DNA of 64,000 nucleotides. Origin: Clostridium_AB sp036639235. Its GTDB lineage: Bacteria; Bacillota; Clostridia; Clostridiales; Caloramatoraceae. This document shows positions 34,164 to 43,004 of the stretch, piece after piece. The first letter of the stretch is position 1; every line of letters begins with the position of its first letter. The DNA lies in contig NZ_JAVWJB010000005.1 in NCBI RefSeq assembly GCF_036639235.1, forward strand, positions 24,505-88,504, read 5' to 3'. Position numbers and translations under genes: made by a program. The notes beneath the pieces are model-generated. The model was not told the DNA's origin. It searched no databases and saw only the letters and a program-made list of their open reading frames with translations.

Positions 34164-35309
34164 TTAAAGTTTAAATATTTCTGAGTCTCTAACAGCTTCC
34201 TCAAGCATTTCTTGAATATTTTCGATTTTTGTTTCTGATGCTTCAATATCCTCAAGTCTTGGCTTAGTCTTAGGGTGTTTTGGAACAAATATAGTACAGC
34301 AATCTTCATATGGAAGAATTGATGTTTCGTATGTTCCAATTTCACGGCTAATATCAACTATGTCTGTTTTGTCCATACCAACAAGTGGTCTAAATACAGG
34401 CATTTGAACAGCAGCATTAGTTACATACATACTTTCAAGTGTTTGTGATGCTACCTGGCCTAAACTTTCACCTGTTACAAGAGATAGCGCACCTTCTTTT
34501 TTACAGATCATCTCTGCAATTTGCATCATATATCTTCTCATTATTATTGTTAATTCATCATGACGACACTTATCTATAATATCCATTTGTATCTTAGTAA
34601 ATGGTACTACATATAGCTTCATTCCACCTGTATAAGTTGAAAGAATCTTAGCAAGGTCAATAACCTTCTCCTTAGCTCTTTCACTTGTGTATGGATGTGA
34701 GTGGAAGTAAATTGATATAATCTCAAGTCCTCTCTTAGCCATCATATATCCAGCAACAGGGCTATCTATACCACCTGAAAGTAGTAATCCTCCCTTACCT
34801 GCTGTTGAATATGGCATTCCTGCAACGCCTTTGATTTCCTTAGAAAATACATATACTCTATCACGTACCTCTACTCTTACAACAACCTCTGGGTTATGTA
34901 CATCTACCTTTAAGTGATTCATCTTAGAAAGAATTATTCCTCCAACCTTTCTTGATGTTTCCATTGAGTTAAGTGGAAATGACTTATCTCCCCTTTTTGA
35001 CTCAACCTTAAAGGTTTTAACGTCTCCTAGTTCCTTAAGCTGGTTAACAGCAGCTTCTCCTATAGCCTCAGGGTTCTTCTCTACAACATCCGCAACTGAT
35101 ACTGAAAGAACACCAAAAGTCTTTCTGATTAAATCTATGTGCTCTGGGTTTGAACTTTCAATAAATAATCGCCCTGAATCCTTTTTCATTACTATGTCGT
35201 TACCAATTTTGTTCTTAATTTTCTTAATAAGCATATTTTCAAAGCTTTTTCTATTAAGTCCCTTAAGAGTAATTTCACTTGCAAATTTAACAAGTAGTAA
35301 TTTTTCCAT
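34164..35309 (-). CDS. thiI: tRNA 4-thiouridine synthase ThiI
   Basis: 381 residues. N-terminal ferredoxin-like part, THUMP domain (about 60-165), and PP-loop LLLSGGIDSPVAGYMMAKRG near 175. Adenylates U8 of tRNA for sulfur insertion and can supply sulfur for thiamine thiazole. It ends after the CRPLVGMDK-like and PYEDCCTIFVPKHP region without a rhodanese domain, as in other clostridia, so persulfide must come to a cysteine in the core (CC near 345). ATG overlaps the stop of the cysteine desulfurase gene (TAATG), giving a matched donor-acceptor pair. Confidence 0.95.
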   Translation of the reverse strand: MEKLLLVKFASEITLKGLNRKSFENMLIKKIKNKIGNDIVMKKDSGRLFIESSNPEHIDLIRKTFGVLSVSVADVVEKNPEAIGEAAVNQLKELGDVKTFKVESKRGDKSFPLNSMETSRKVGGIILSKMNHLKVDVHNPEVVVRVEVRDRVYVFSKEIKGVAGMPYSTAGKGGLLLSGGIDSPVAGYMMAKRGLEIISIYFHSHPYTSERAKEKVIDLAKILSTYTGGMKLYVVPFTKIQMDIIDKCRHDELTIIMRRYMMQIAEMICKKEGALSLVTGESLGQVASQTLESMYVTNAAVQMPVFRPLVGMDKTDIVDISREIGTYETSILPYEDCCTIFVPKHPKTKPRLEDIEASETKIENIQEMLEEAVRDSEIFKL

Positions 35310-36451
35310 TATTTTATCCTCCTTAAAAAAGGTAGTACCTTTTTAATTGCATCTATTGTCTTATTAATTTCTTCAACAGTATTCATATGTGAAAAACTAA
35401 ATCTAATGGTTCCCTCAACATATTTTGGTGAAAGTCCAATTGCTGGAAGTACATAATTCTTATCTGAGGCCTTCTTAGCTGAACAAGCTGACCCTGTTGA
35501 TACGAATATATTATAATCCTCTAATGAGTGAAGTAATACTTCTCCGCGAACTCCACCAAAAGATACACTTAATATATTATCAACATGAAGTTCATCAACT
35601 GGGCTATTTATTATTATATCATCAATTGATAAAAGCCCCTTAATAAAATGCTCCTTAAGTCCTCTTATATACTGTTTATTCCCTTCAAAGTTCTCCCTTG
35701 CTATTCTAGCTGCAACTCCAAAACCTGATATACCAGGAACATTTTCTGTTCCACCTCTTCTATCCATTTCTTGACCCCCACCTTGAATAAGCGGTCTTAA
35801 CACTAGGTTCTTCTTAACATATAGTGCCCCAACGCCTTTAGGTCCATGTATTTTATGACTACTTAGTGATAAAAGATCTACATCCATTTTTATAACATCA
35901 ATTTCTACCTTAGATAGAGACTGAACTGCATCAACGTGAACCTTTGCTTTCTTAGACTTATCACGGACTATTTTAACTATATCAGAAATAGGTTGAATTG
36001 ACCCTATTTCATTATTAACATGCATAACTGATACAAGCTTAGTATTACCCTTAATACTTTCTATAAGCTTTTCCAAGTCCACTATACCATTTGAATCTAC
36101 TGGAAGATATGTAACCTCCACTCCGTCCTTCTCTAATTCCTTAAGTGTTTGAAGCATGCTTTTGTGTTCAAACCCTGAAACAATAACATGATCCCCGCTT
36201 TTAACAAGACCCTTTATTGCAGTATTATTTGACTCACTTCCACCAGATGTAAAAATAATATCTGTCTGTGCTGAATTTATAAGCTTTGCAATACTTTCCC
36301 TTGAAGTTTTAATCTTCTTCTCCGCATCTATTCCCATCTTATACGCTGCTGATGGATTTCCATAACAGTTCTCTAAGCAGTCTACAACTTCTTCAACAAC
36401 CTCCTTATAAGGTTTTGTTGTAGCGCTATTATCTAAATATATAATATCCAT
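35309..36451 (-). CDS. Cysteine desulfurase (NifS/IscS-like) dedicated to ThiI
   Basis: 380 residues. PLP enzyme: IYLDNSATTKPYKEV, GGSESNNTAIKG near 70, HVNNEIGSIQP near 145, PLP lysine in LSLSSHKIHGPKGVGALY near 200, and catalytic Cys in STGSACSAKK near 322. It strips sulfur from cysteine as a persulfide. It is translationally coupled to thiI, which points to a tRNA thiolation role rather than general Fe-S assembly. No iscU is nearby. Confidence 0.93.
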   Translation of the reverse strand: MDIIYLDNSATTKPYKEVVEEVVDCLENCYGNPSAAYKMGIDAEKKIKTSRESIAKLINSAQTDIIFTSGGSESNNTAIKGLVKSGDHVIVSGFEHKSMLQTLKELEKDGVEVTYLPVDSNGIVDLEKLIESIKGNTKLVSVMHVNNEIGSIQPISDIVKIVRDKSKKAKVHVDAVQSLSKVEIDVIKMDVDLLSLSSHKIHGPKGVGALYVKKNLVLRPLIQGGGQEMDRRGGTENVPGISGFGVAARIARENFEGNKQYIRGLKEHFIKGLLSIDDIIINSPVDELHVDNILSVSFGGVRGEVLLHSLEDYNIFVSTGSACSAKKASDKNYVLPAIGLSPKYVEGTIRFSFSHMNTVEEINKTIDAIKKVLPFLRRIK

Positions 36452-36617
36452 AAATATCGCTCCTAAATCTACTCTTAAGTATTTACCATAACTATTATAA
36501 TGTAAAATTAGATTTTTTTATATGGTTATATTAATTTTTTTAATAACTATAGTATTCACATGTTAAAAATATAAATTCTGGGAAAGCTAATTAAAATTTA
36601 ATTTTGAGGTGATTTTT

Positions 36618-37757
36618 TTGATTCTTATTAAAAATATTAATATATTCACACCTGAAAGCATTGGTGTACTTGATATCCTCATTAGTGGAGAAAAAATTAT
36701 ACATATTGATAAAAATATTAATATCCCAAGCACATTTCCTGAATATACTGTTATAAATGGAGAAGGCCTTTATGCCCTTCCTGGTATTATTGATCTTCAT
36801 ATTCATATTTCAGGAGCAGGTGGAGAAGATGGATTTTCTAGTAGAACCGAGGAACTTAAATATCCCTCTATTGTTGAAAGTGGTATAACCACAGCTATAG
36901 GGTTGCTCGGTACTGATGGTTCTACAAGATCTATGGAAAACCTTCTAGCTAAGGCATATTCCCTTGAAGAAAGAGGTCTTACTACTTATCTTTGGACTGG
37001 TTCCTACCAAATTCCACTTGTACCCTTAACAGAGGATATTAAGAAGGATATTATATTTATACCTAAAATAATTGGAGTTGGAGAACTTGCAGTTAGTGAC
37101 CATAGGGGTAGTCACCCCTCAACCTATGACCTTATTAAGATTTGTAGCATGACTCGTAACGCAGGTCTTATTTCTGGCAAATGTGGTATTACCCACTTCC
37201 ACCTAGGTGATGGCAAGGAAAAGATGTCCCCTATATTTAATATAGTTAATAACTCTGAAATACCACTATATAATATACTACCAACACATATTAACCGTAA
37301 TACTCCTTTATTCTTTGAAAGTATTGATTACTGTAAAAAGGGTGGCTATGTTGATATAACAACAGGTATTAGACCTGATGGAGATGATGTTGTTGACCCT
37401 CCTATAGCATTTAAGCAGTTACTTGAAAGTGGATGTAATGTTGATAATATAACTATGAGCTCCGACTCAGGTGGTAGTATGCCTATATTTGAACCTGATG
37501 GAACTCTAAAGTCTATTACCACCTCTCCTCCAACAACCAATTTAGATGTTTTTAGGGATCTCGTTCGTGATGGAATGGATATATCAACTGCTATTACTCC
37601 TTTAACATCTAGCCCTGCTAAACTACTTAAATTTAAAAACAAGGGATACATAAGTGTAGGCTTTGATGCTGACATTATGATACTTGATAACTCACTTAAT
37701 CTTAAGTCCTTAATAGCTAGAGGAAATATACTATATGATGACTATAAACTAAGTTAA
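36618..37757 (+). CDS. iadA: Isoaspartyl dipeptidase (beta-aspartyl peptidase)
   Basis: About 379 residues from TTG 36618, with GAGGTG six bases ahead; a GTG at 36609 overlaps that site. Amidohydrolase fold: metal ligands in DLHIHISGAGGEDGF near 58, GVGELAVSDHRGSHPS near 155, THFHLGDG near 195 and MSSDSGGSMP near 280. Hydrolyses isoaspartyl dipeptides formed from damaged proteins. All metal-binding residues seem present. Followed 21 bases later by a chemoreceptor gene on the same strand. Confidence 0.92.
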   Translation: MILIKNINIFTPESIGVLDILISGEKIIHIDKNINIPSTFPEYTVINGEGLYALPGIIDLHIHISGAGGEDGFSSRTEELKYPSIVESGITTAIGLLGTDGSTRSMENLLAKAYSLEERGLTTYLWTGSYQIPLVPLTEDIKKDIIFIPKIIGVGELAVSDHRGSHPSTYDLIKICSMTRNAGLISGKCGITHFHLGDGKEKMSPIFNIVNNSEIPLYNILPTHINRNTPLFFESIDYCKKGGYVDITTGIRPDGDDVVDPPIAFKQLLESGCNVDNITMSSDSGGSMPIFEPDGTLKSITTSPPTTNLDVFRDLVRDGMDISTAITPLTSSPAKLLKFKNKGYISVGFDADIMILDNSLNLKSLIARGNILYDDYKLS

Positions 37758-37778
37758 TTTTATTTATGGGGGGATAAT

Positions 37779-39095
37779 ATGCTTTCGTTTTTTAGAAATC
37801 TTAAACTATCATACAAAATCCTAATTGGCTATTTATTAGCTGTTTTATCTATTTTAATAATTGGGTTAACTAGTATATATGGAATGTTTGCACTTAATAA
37901 TGCGACACATGAAACAGAGGATATTATTTTTTCGAAGTTTACTAATTTAACACTTATTATAATGAGTGTATCTGCAGTACTTCTAATTGGACTTGGAATA
38001 TTCCTATGTATTGTACTTAAAGGACAGATTAAAGGTATACTCTCCTTTTCAAAGGATATTGGCATGGGCAACCTATCTTACAGACTATCTATTTACTCAA
38101 GTGATGAATTTGGCACTCTAGCTAGTTCTTTAAACACTTCTGCTGATGGTATACAGTCACTTGTTTCTGACATGATAGATACTGCAAATAAACTTAACAA
38201 CATATCTAGGGAAATTTCAGATGGAATAAATAATGTTACATCAAGAGTTGATTATATTAACTCTTCAACTAAGGATATTTCAAGGGGTACCCAGGATTTA
38301 AGCGCCTATACCCAGCAGGTCAATGCATCTATACATGAAATTAATACTATTGCACATAAGTTTTATGAAGAATCTAAGCTTCAAAGTAATAATTCCTCTA
38401 ATATTCAATCTAAGGCCAAAACAACTAAAAAGCAGGGTGAAACATCCTATAGTGAACTTAATCGTGTATATTCTGAAAAGCAGGATAGAATTAAGGTGTC
38501 CATAGAAAAAAGCAAGGTAGTCGATCAAATCCACAGCATTGCACAGTCTATAGGTAATATTGCAAACCAAACAAACCTATTAGCACTTAATGCTGCTATA
38601 GAATCTGCAAGGGCTGGTGATCATGGCAAGGGATTTGCAGTTGTTGCAAATGAAGTTCGTAACCTTGCTGAACAAAGTAGTGAATCAGCAGAAAGTATTA
38701 AATCTCTTACTGAAGAGGTTTATAAGGCATTTAATGAACTTCTACAAAACTCACGTGATATTCTAGAGTTTATAGAATCAAAGGTTAGATCCGACTATTC
38801 CCTTTTAATTGAAACAGGTTCCCAGTATGAACTTGATGCAAAATCTGTTTACGAAGCATGGAATACCTTTACCTATGAAGCTAAGGTAATTTCTGACTCT
38901 ATAGAACAGGTAGATGGTGCTGTAGATAAGGTTTCAAGTATAGCCGACTCATCTGCCGAAAGTAGTAATAATATTCTTAACTATACCCAAAATGCAAATG
39001 ATGATGTTTATAAAATATCTGAAAAAATCTCAACTCAAACTATTCTTTCAGATAAGCTTCTAAACATTTCTAATAGATTTAAACTTAAAATTTAG
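37779..39095 (+). CDS. Methyl-accepting chemotaxis protein with almost no external sensor
   Basis: 438 residues. Membrane helices at about 12-35 and 57-77 enclose an outside loop of only about 20 residues. A HAMP region (78-130) is followed by a long coiled signalling domain with the hairpin tip ANQTNLLALNAAIESARAGDHGKGFAVVANEV-type segment near 265-300 (only part quoted: NLLALNAAIESARAGD). It should couple to CheA/CheW but has nothing to bind outside ligands, so it may sense membrane state or an internal partner. Strong GGGGGG site. No che genes nearby. Confidence 0.9.
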   Translation: MLSFFRNLKLSYKILIGYLLAVLSILIIGLTSIYGMFALNNATHETEDIIFSKFTNLTLIIMSVSAVLLIGLGIFLCIVLKGQIKGILSFSKDIGMGNLSYRLSIYSSDEFGTLASSLNTSADGIQSLVSDMIDTANKLNNISREISDGINNVTSRVDYINSSTKDISRGTQDLSAYTQQVNASIHEINTIAHKFYEESKLQSNNSSNIQSKAKTTKKQGETSYSELNRVYSEKQDRIKVSIEKSKVVDQIHSIAQSIGNIANQTNLLALNAAIESARAGDHGKGFAVVANEVRNLAEQSSESAESIKSLTEEVYKAFNELLQNSRDILEFIESKVRSDYSLLIETGSQYELDAKSVYEAWNTFTYEAKVISDSIEQVDGAVDKVSSIADSSAESSNNILNYTQNANDDVYKISEKISTQTILSDKLLNISNRFKLKI

Positions 39096-39103
39096 AATAA
39101 TAT

Positions 39104-39127
39104 AAATAGGAGTTTTCTCTCCTATTT
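39104..39127 (+). terminator. Terminator after the chemoreceptor gene
   Basis: Stem AAATAGGAG / CTCCTATTT with a TTTTC loop and a long T tract downstream (TTTTATTTTTTTT). Confidence 0.88.
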
Positions 39128-39199
39128 TATTTTTTTTGGAACATTTTAAATATGTTTTGTATATATTAATAGTGATTAAGACTTTGAGAGGTGAAATCG

Positions 39200-39643
39200 A
39201 TGCCCCTTACTGACAGAGAACTTTTTGCAAGAATGCTGCAATGTGAAGCTGAGGGTGAAGGCGAAACGGGAATGAAGGCAGTTGCTGCTGTTATCATGAA
39301 TAGGGTAACAGTACCTAATGGTGAATATCATAGAGTTAATCAAGGGGATCTTAGAAAGGTACTTCTTCAACCTTATCAATTTACCTGTGCACTTTCAACG
39401 GTAAATGGTAAACCAAACCCTCAAAACATATGGAATATGTCACCAACTCAAATTCAATATGATATTGTTGATTGGGCTTTGGCTGGCAACAAAATTTATG
39501 GTGTTGAAAAAGCACTATGGTATTACAATCCCTTTAGCCCAAATTGTGCTACTTATTTTCCAAAAAACAAAAGTGGGGTTTTTGCAACTAGAATAGTTCA
39601 GCACTGCTTCTATGACCCTACACCGAAATATGCAACAACTTAA
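39200..39643 (+). CDS. cwlJ: Spore cortex-lytic hydrolase, SleB/CwlJ type
   Basis: 147 residues from ATG 39200 (AGAGGTG six bases ahead). A lone Hydrolase_2 domain: LFARMLQCEAEGEGETGMKAVAAVIMNRV with the catalytic-type Glu, YQFTCAL and WYYNPFSPNCATYFPK. No signal peptide and no peptidoglycan-binding domain, which fits CwlJ (made in the mother cell and placed in the coat) rather than SleB. A GerQ-like coat gene follows 17 bases on; GerQ is needed for CwlJ localisation in Bacillus. Confidence 0.85.
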   Translation: MPLTDRELFARMLQCEAEGEGETGMKAVAAVIMNRVTVPNGEYHRVNQGDLRKVLLQPYQFTCALSTVNGKPNPQNIWNMSPTQIQYDIVDWALAGNKIYGVEKALWYYNPFSPNCATYFPKNKSGVFATRIVQHCFYDPTPKYATT

Positions 39644-39660
39644 TTATTTAGGAGGTTTAT

Positions 39661-40134
39661 ATGTCAATTAATAAAAAATCATATCAAGATGAAATATTCG
39701 AAACAGATAGCTTTGAGGGCTCATACTATTTTCCACCAGTATTTGCATCAACTGATGACTTATACTCTGATGATGTATTAGATCAATATAGAGAAGAAAC
39801 TTCTTTTAATAGCTCTTCATCTATGGATAGAATCGATGCATCTGGTTCACTGCTTGGTCTTGGTATTAACCCTTCAACAAGTCAAATGGAGCCTACCTTT
39901 GATAATAAGGGATATGTTCAATCTTACTTAAAAAGCATTATCGGTAGATATATAAGATGTGAATTCCTACTTGGAACTAATCTGTTAACAGATAAAGCAG
40001 GTGTGTTAAAAGAAGTTGGTATAAACTATTTCGTTTTAGTAGATGCTTCTAGGGATGAAGTTATGTGTGATTTATATTCACTTAAATTCGTTACTACTTC
40101 AACTGCAGTTGATCCTGTTCCATTACCAAGATAA
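39661..40134 (+). CDS. gerQ: Spore coat protein GerQ-like
   Basis: 157 residues. The C-terminal 70 residues (YLKSIIGRYIRCEFLLGTNLLTDKAGVLKEVG then NYFVLVDASRDEVMCDLYSLKFV; the first is quoted in parts) match the GerQ fold; the N-terminal half is a polar, Ser/Asp-rich extension with the SYYFPPVFAST segment. GerQ is a cross-linked coat protein that anchors CwlJ. Co-transcribed with the preceding hydrolase, AGGAGG before ATG. Family assignment good; cross-linking by transglutaminase here is not shown. Confidence 0.82.
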   Translation: MSINKKSYQDEIFETDSFEGSYYFPPVFASTDDLYSDDVLDQYREETSFNSSSSMDRIDASGSLLGLGINPSTSQMEPTFDNKGYVQSYLKSIIGRYIRCEFLLGTNLLTDKAGVLKEVGINYFVLVDASRDEVMCDLYSLKFVTTSTAVDPVPLPR

Positions 40135-40160
40135 AACTAAATATTTATTTATAATGAAGA

Positions 40161-40184
40161 AAAGCAGAGACCTAGCTCTGCTTT
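40161..40184. terminator. Bidirectional terminator (gerQ / lysA)
   Basis: 9-bp stem AAAGCAGAG / CTCTGCTTT with a six-base loop between convergent genes, with A/T flanks on both sides. Confidence 0.88.
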
Positions 40185-40193
40185 TCTTATTGT

Positions 40194-41483
40194 TTATATA
40201 TCATTTCTTACGATATCCTCGTAAGTTTCTCTCTTAACTATTAGCCTTGAACTTCCTTCACTTACCATAACCACAGCTGGCTTTGGAAGCTTATTATAAT
40301 TACTTGACATTGAATAATTATATGCCCCTGTGCTTAATACTGCAATATGCTCAGTTGACTTTCTCTCAGGCATTTCAAAGTCCTTAATAAGAATATCTCC
40401 AGACTCACAGCACTTACCTGCAACTGTCACTGTTTCAGGTGCTCTATCTGCATTTTCAACCGCTAGTGCAAGATATTTCGCACCATATAGTGGTGGTCTA
40501 GGGTTATCAGTCATTCCACCATCAACACTTATATACTTTCTAACACCTTCAATGTTCTTAATAGCTCCAACTGTATAAAGTGTAACCCCTGCTTCTCCAA
40601 CTACCCATCTACCTGGTTCTATAATAACCATTGGTCTAGTAAGATTAAGCTCCTTAAACTGCTTGTCTACCTCACTATTCATAAGTTCAGTAAAGTATGC
40701 AACGTTAAGTCTTCTATCCTTTTCAGTATAATAAATACCGAATCCTCCACCTAGGTTAATTTCTTTAATTTCTATGTTAAACATATCTGTTAACTTTCTA
40801 TATAGCTTAGCTAGCACTACAACTTCTTTTCTAAAAACATCGTTATCAAGAAGCTGTGATCCAACATGGGCATGTATACCTCTAAAGTTTATATACTTAC
40901 AGCTTAGAAGCTTTTCTACTGCAACTTCTAGGCTTCCGTCATTTAGAGAAAATCCAAACTTAGAATCCTCATGACCTGTTTTTATAAATTCGTGTGTATC
41001 TCCCTCAACTCCTGGTGCTACTCTTACCATAACTCCAGTTATCTTTTCCTTTTCTGATGCGTATTTAATTACATTTTCAACATCATAAAAGTTATCAATT
41101 ATTATTCTTCCAACACCAAAATCAACTGCCATTTCAATTTCATATGGCGCCTTGTTATTTCCATGGAATACTATGTTTTCCATAGGAAAATCTACTGAGT
41201 TTGCAGTAAACATTTCTCCACCTGATACAACGTCAAGTCCAAGTCCCTGTGATGCAATTAATCTACACATAGCCTTATTTGAAAATGCCTTACTAGCATA
41301 TACAGCAAATCCATTATATTTATCAATGTGATTCTCTCTAATTTGCTTACATCTATTAATAATATCTCTTTCATTCATAACATATAGTGGACTTCCATAT
41401 TCTTTTAGAAGATCTAGTGCGCTGCAGCCTTCAATTTCTAATACCCCATTACTGTCCCTAGTTAAAAAGTCATAACCGTACAT
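40194..41483 (-). CDS. lysA: Diaminopimelate decarboxylase
   Basis: 429 residues. Last step of lysine synthesis. PLP lysine in YASKAFSNKAMC near residue 66; VFHGNNKAPYEIEMAV near 110; HAHVGSQLLD near 210; EINLGGGFGIYY near 245; GKCCESGDILI near 350; STGAYNYSMSSNYN near 390. All the hallmarks of fold-III decarboxylases are present. Preceded by AGGAGG; no lysine riboswitch seen in the about 100 bases upstream. Stands alone between gerQ and the tup operon. Confidence 0.95.
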   Translation of the reverse strand: MYGYDFLTRDSNGVLEIEGCSALDLLKEYGSPLYVMNERDIINRCKQIRENHIDKYNGFAVYASKAFSNKAMCRLIASQGLGLDVVSGGEMFTANSVDFPMENIVFHGNNKAPYEIEMAVDFGVGRIIIDNFYDVENVIKYASEKEKITGVMVRVAPGVEGDTHEFIKTGHEDSKFGFSLNDGSLEVAVEKLLSCKYINFRGIHAHVGSQLLDNDVFRKEVVVLAKLYRKLTDMFNIEIKEINLGGGFGIYYTEKDRRLNVAYFTELMNSEVDKQFKELNLTRPMVIIEPGRWVVGEAGVTLYTVGAIKNIEGVRKYISVDGGMTDNPRPPLYGAKYLALAVENADRAPETVTVAGKCCESGDILIKDFEMPERKSTEHIAVLSTGAYNYSMSSNYNKLPKPAVVMVSEGSSRLIVKRETYEDIVRNDI

Positions 41484-41583
41484 TTCTTTTCCTCCTCTTG
41501 TTTTGTATAAATAAACTACTTCATATTATTTTAATAGAAAAATTTCTAAAAAACTAGATTTTTTTCATAAAAATTAAGTTTTA

Positions 41584-42264
41584 TCAAATATTAACGTTTC
41601 CTGTAAACTCTAAAAGAGTTTTTATACTATCCCTCTTTAAAGCCTCTGCCTTAAGGCTTTGAGATAGAGATCCATTATCAAATTCAACTAAATAATCTCC
41701 AATTCTTAGAGCTTGAAAAATATTATGAGTTACTATTATAATTACCTTGTCCTGTTTGTTTTTTAACAAAATTTCCTCAAATATCCTACAAGAATCACTA
41801 TCCATATTAGAGGTTGCCTCATCTAATAAAAGTATTTCACTTTGTTGGTGAAGAGCTCTTATAAATGATACTTTTTGGGCTTCCCCCCCTGAAATCCTTT
41901 TAGCATTTAAATCTAATATACCCCTTATTCCAAAAACCTCAATTAACTCTTCTATATTAATATTAGATTTTTTATCTATTTCACCTGACATTTCAATATT
42001 CTTCTTAACAGTAAAGTTAAACATATATGGCTTTTGATGAACATATGAAAGCTTACTTTTGTATTTTTCAATGCCTAGTCCTTCATAATCGATACTTCCT
42101 AAATATCCACTATCTAGTCCACCAATTATTCTAAGCAGGGTGCTTTTACCGCATCCATTAGGACCAACTAAAGCATATATATTTCCCTTCTTAAAGGTAA
42201 ATTCCTTAATATCTAAAATACTTCTTCCGTTAAATTCTTTTTTAAGATTTTTAAGATTAAGCAT
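41584..42264 (-). CDS. tupC: Tungstate ABC transporter ATP-binding protein
   Basis: 226 residues. ABC ATPase: Walker A VGPNGCGKSTLLR near residue 35, Q-loop in SYVHQKPYMF, signature RISGGEAQKV (ISGGE), Walker B ILLLDEATSNMD and the His switch VTHN. Third gene of the tupABC operon, starting two bases after the permease stop. Energises tungstate uptake. The closest alternatives are molybdate or phosphate porters, but the substrate protein upstream fits TupA. Confidence 0.9.
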   Translation of the reverse strand: MLNLKNLKKEFNGRSILDIKEFTFKKGNIYALVGPNGCGKSTLLRIIGGLDSGYLGSIDYEGLGIEKYKSKLSYVHQKPYMFNFTVKKNIEMSGEIDKKSNINIEELIEVFGIRGILDLNAKRISGGEAQKVSFIRALHQQSEILLLDEATSNMDSDSCRIFEEILLKNKQDKVIIIVTHNIFQALRIGDYLVEFDNGSLSQSLKAEALKRDSIKTLLEFTGNVNI

Positions 42265-42266
42265 CC

Positions 42267-42956
42267 CTATATCTCCTTTGTAAATCTTAAGGCAAAATGA
42301 TTAATAATCAATGCTATTAATATTAATATTATTCCAATAGCTATGGCACGGGAGAAATTTCCCATACCTGTTTGCAGCATAATATAAGTTGTCATAACAC
42401 GGGTTTTACCTTCTATATTTCCTCCAACCATTGAAACTGCTCCAACCTCAGAAATTGCACGACCAAACCCAGCTGTTATAGCTCCAAGTATTTGAAACTT
42501 CATTTCATATATAGTGTAATATATCTTGTGATATTTATTCCCACGAAGGGATGTTAATGCCTCATATACCTCAATTCCCTTAGTTGAAGAAATATTAATT
42601 ACAAACCCACAAATTATAGGTGTAACAAGTATACACTGTGCTATTATCATAGCAGGTACTGAAAATAATATATTAAAATCTCCAAAAGGACCACTTCTTG
42701 ATATAAAAACATAAACTAAAAGACCTGCAACAACAGGTGGTAGTGACATAAAAGTATTTACTATTTTAATAACCGTTCTTTTGCCTCTAAAGTTTTTGAT
42801 GCCCACATACAAACCAATAGGAATTCCAATTACCGATGATATTACTGTTGATGCTATTGAAACATAAAGTGATAAGAATATAATCTCATAAATGTATTTA
42901 TCAAAACTTAAAATTAGTGTTATAGCCTCACTAAAGGCTGAAAATAAATCCCTCAC
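42267..42956 (-). CDS. tupB: Tungstate ABC transporter permease
   Basis: About 229 residues from GTG 42956; the AGGAG site is eight bases ahead, while the GTG three codons further out overlaps it. Five membrane helices and the permease EAA-type loop EALTSLRGNKYHKIYYTIYEMKF; the GRAISEVGAVSMVGGNIEG segment is typical of TupB/molybdate-type permeases. Lies behind tupA with a hairpin between them. Confidence 0.9.
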   Translation of the reverse strand: MRDLFSAFSEAITLILSFDKYIYEIIFLSLYVSIASTVISSVIGIPIGLYVGIKNFRGKRTVIKIVNTFMSLPPVVAGLLVYVFISRSGPFGDFNILFSVPAMIIAQCILVTPIICGFVINISSTKGIEVYEALTSLRGNKYHKIYYTIYEMKFQILGAITAGFGRAISEVGAVSMVGGNIEGKTRVMTTYIMLQTGMGNFSRAIAIGIILILIALIINHFALRFTKEI

Positions 42957-42978
42957 TATAAACACTCCTATAAAAATA

Positions 42979-42999
42979 GGGGTATCATCGATACCCCTA
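42979..42999 (-). terminator. Intra-operon hairpin between tupA and tupB
   Basis: 9-bp stem AGGGGTATC / GATACCCCT with a short loop and a TTTTTAT tract on the minus strand. Such partial terminators behind binding-protein genes lower expression of the permease genes. Confidence 0.75.
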
Positions 43000-43004
43000 A
43001 AATA

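Noticed and set aside
34118..34357. Upstream extension of the Cys-rich miniprotein reading frame to about 137 residues
   Set aside because: It runs antiparallel to nothing but lies inside thiI and across its terminator in another frame; the ATG at 34117 with AGGGGG is the clear start.
41484..41583. Possible lysine riboswitch ahead of lysA
   Set aside because: Only about 100 AT-rich bases without the long stems and conserved core of an L box.
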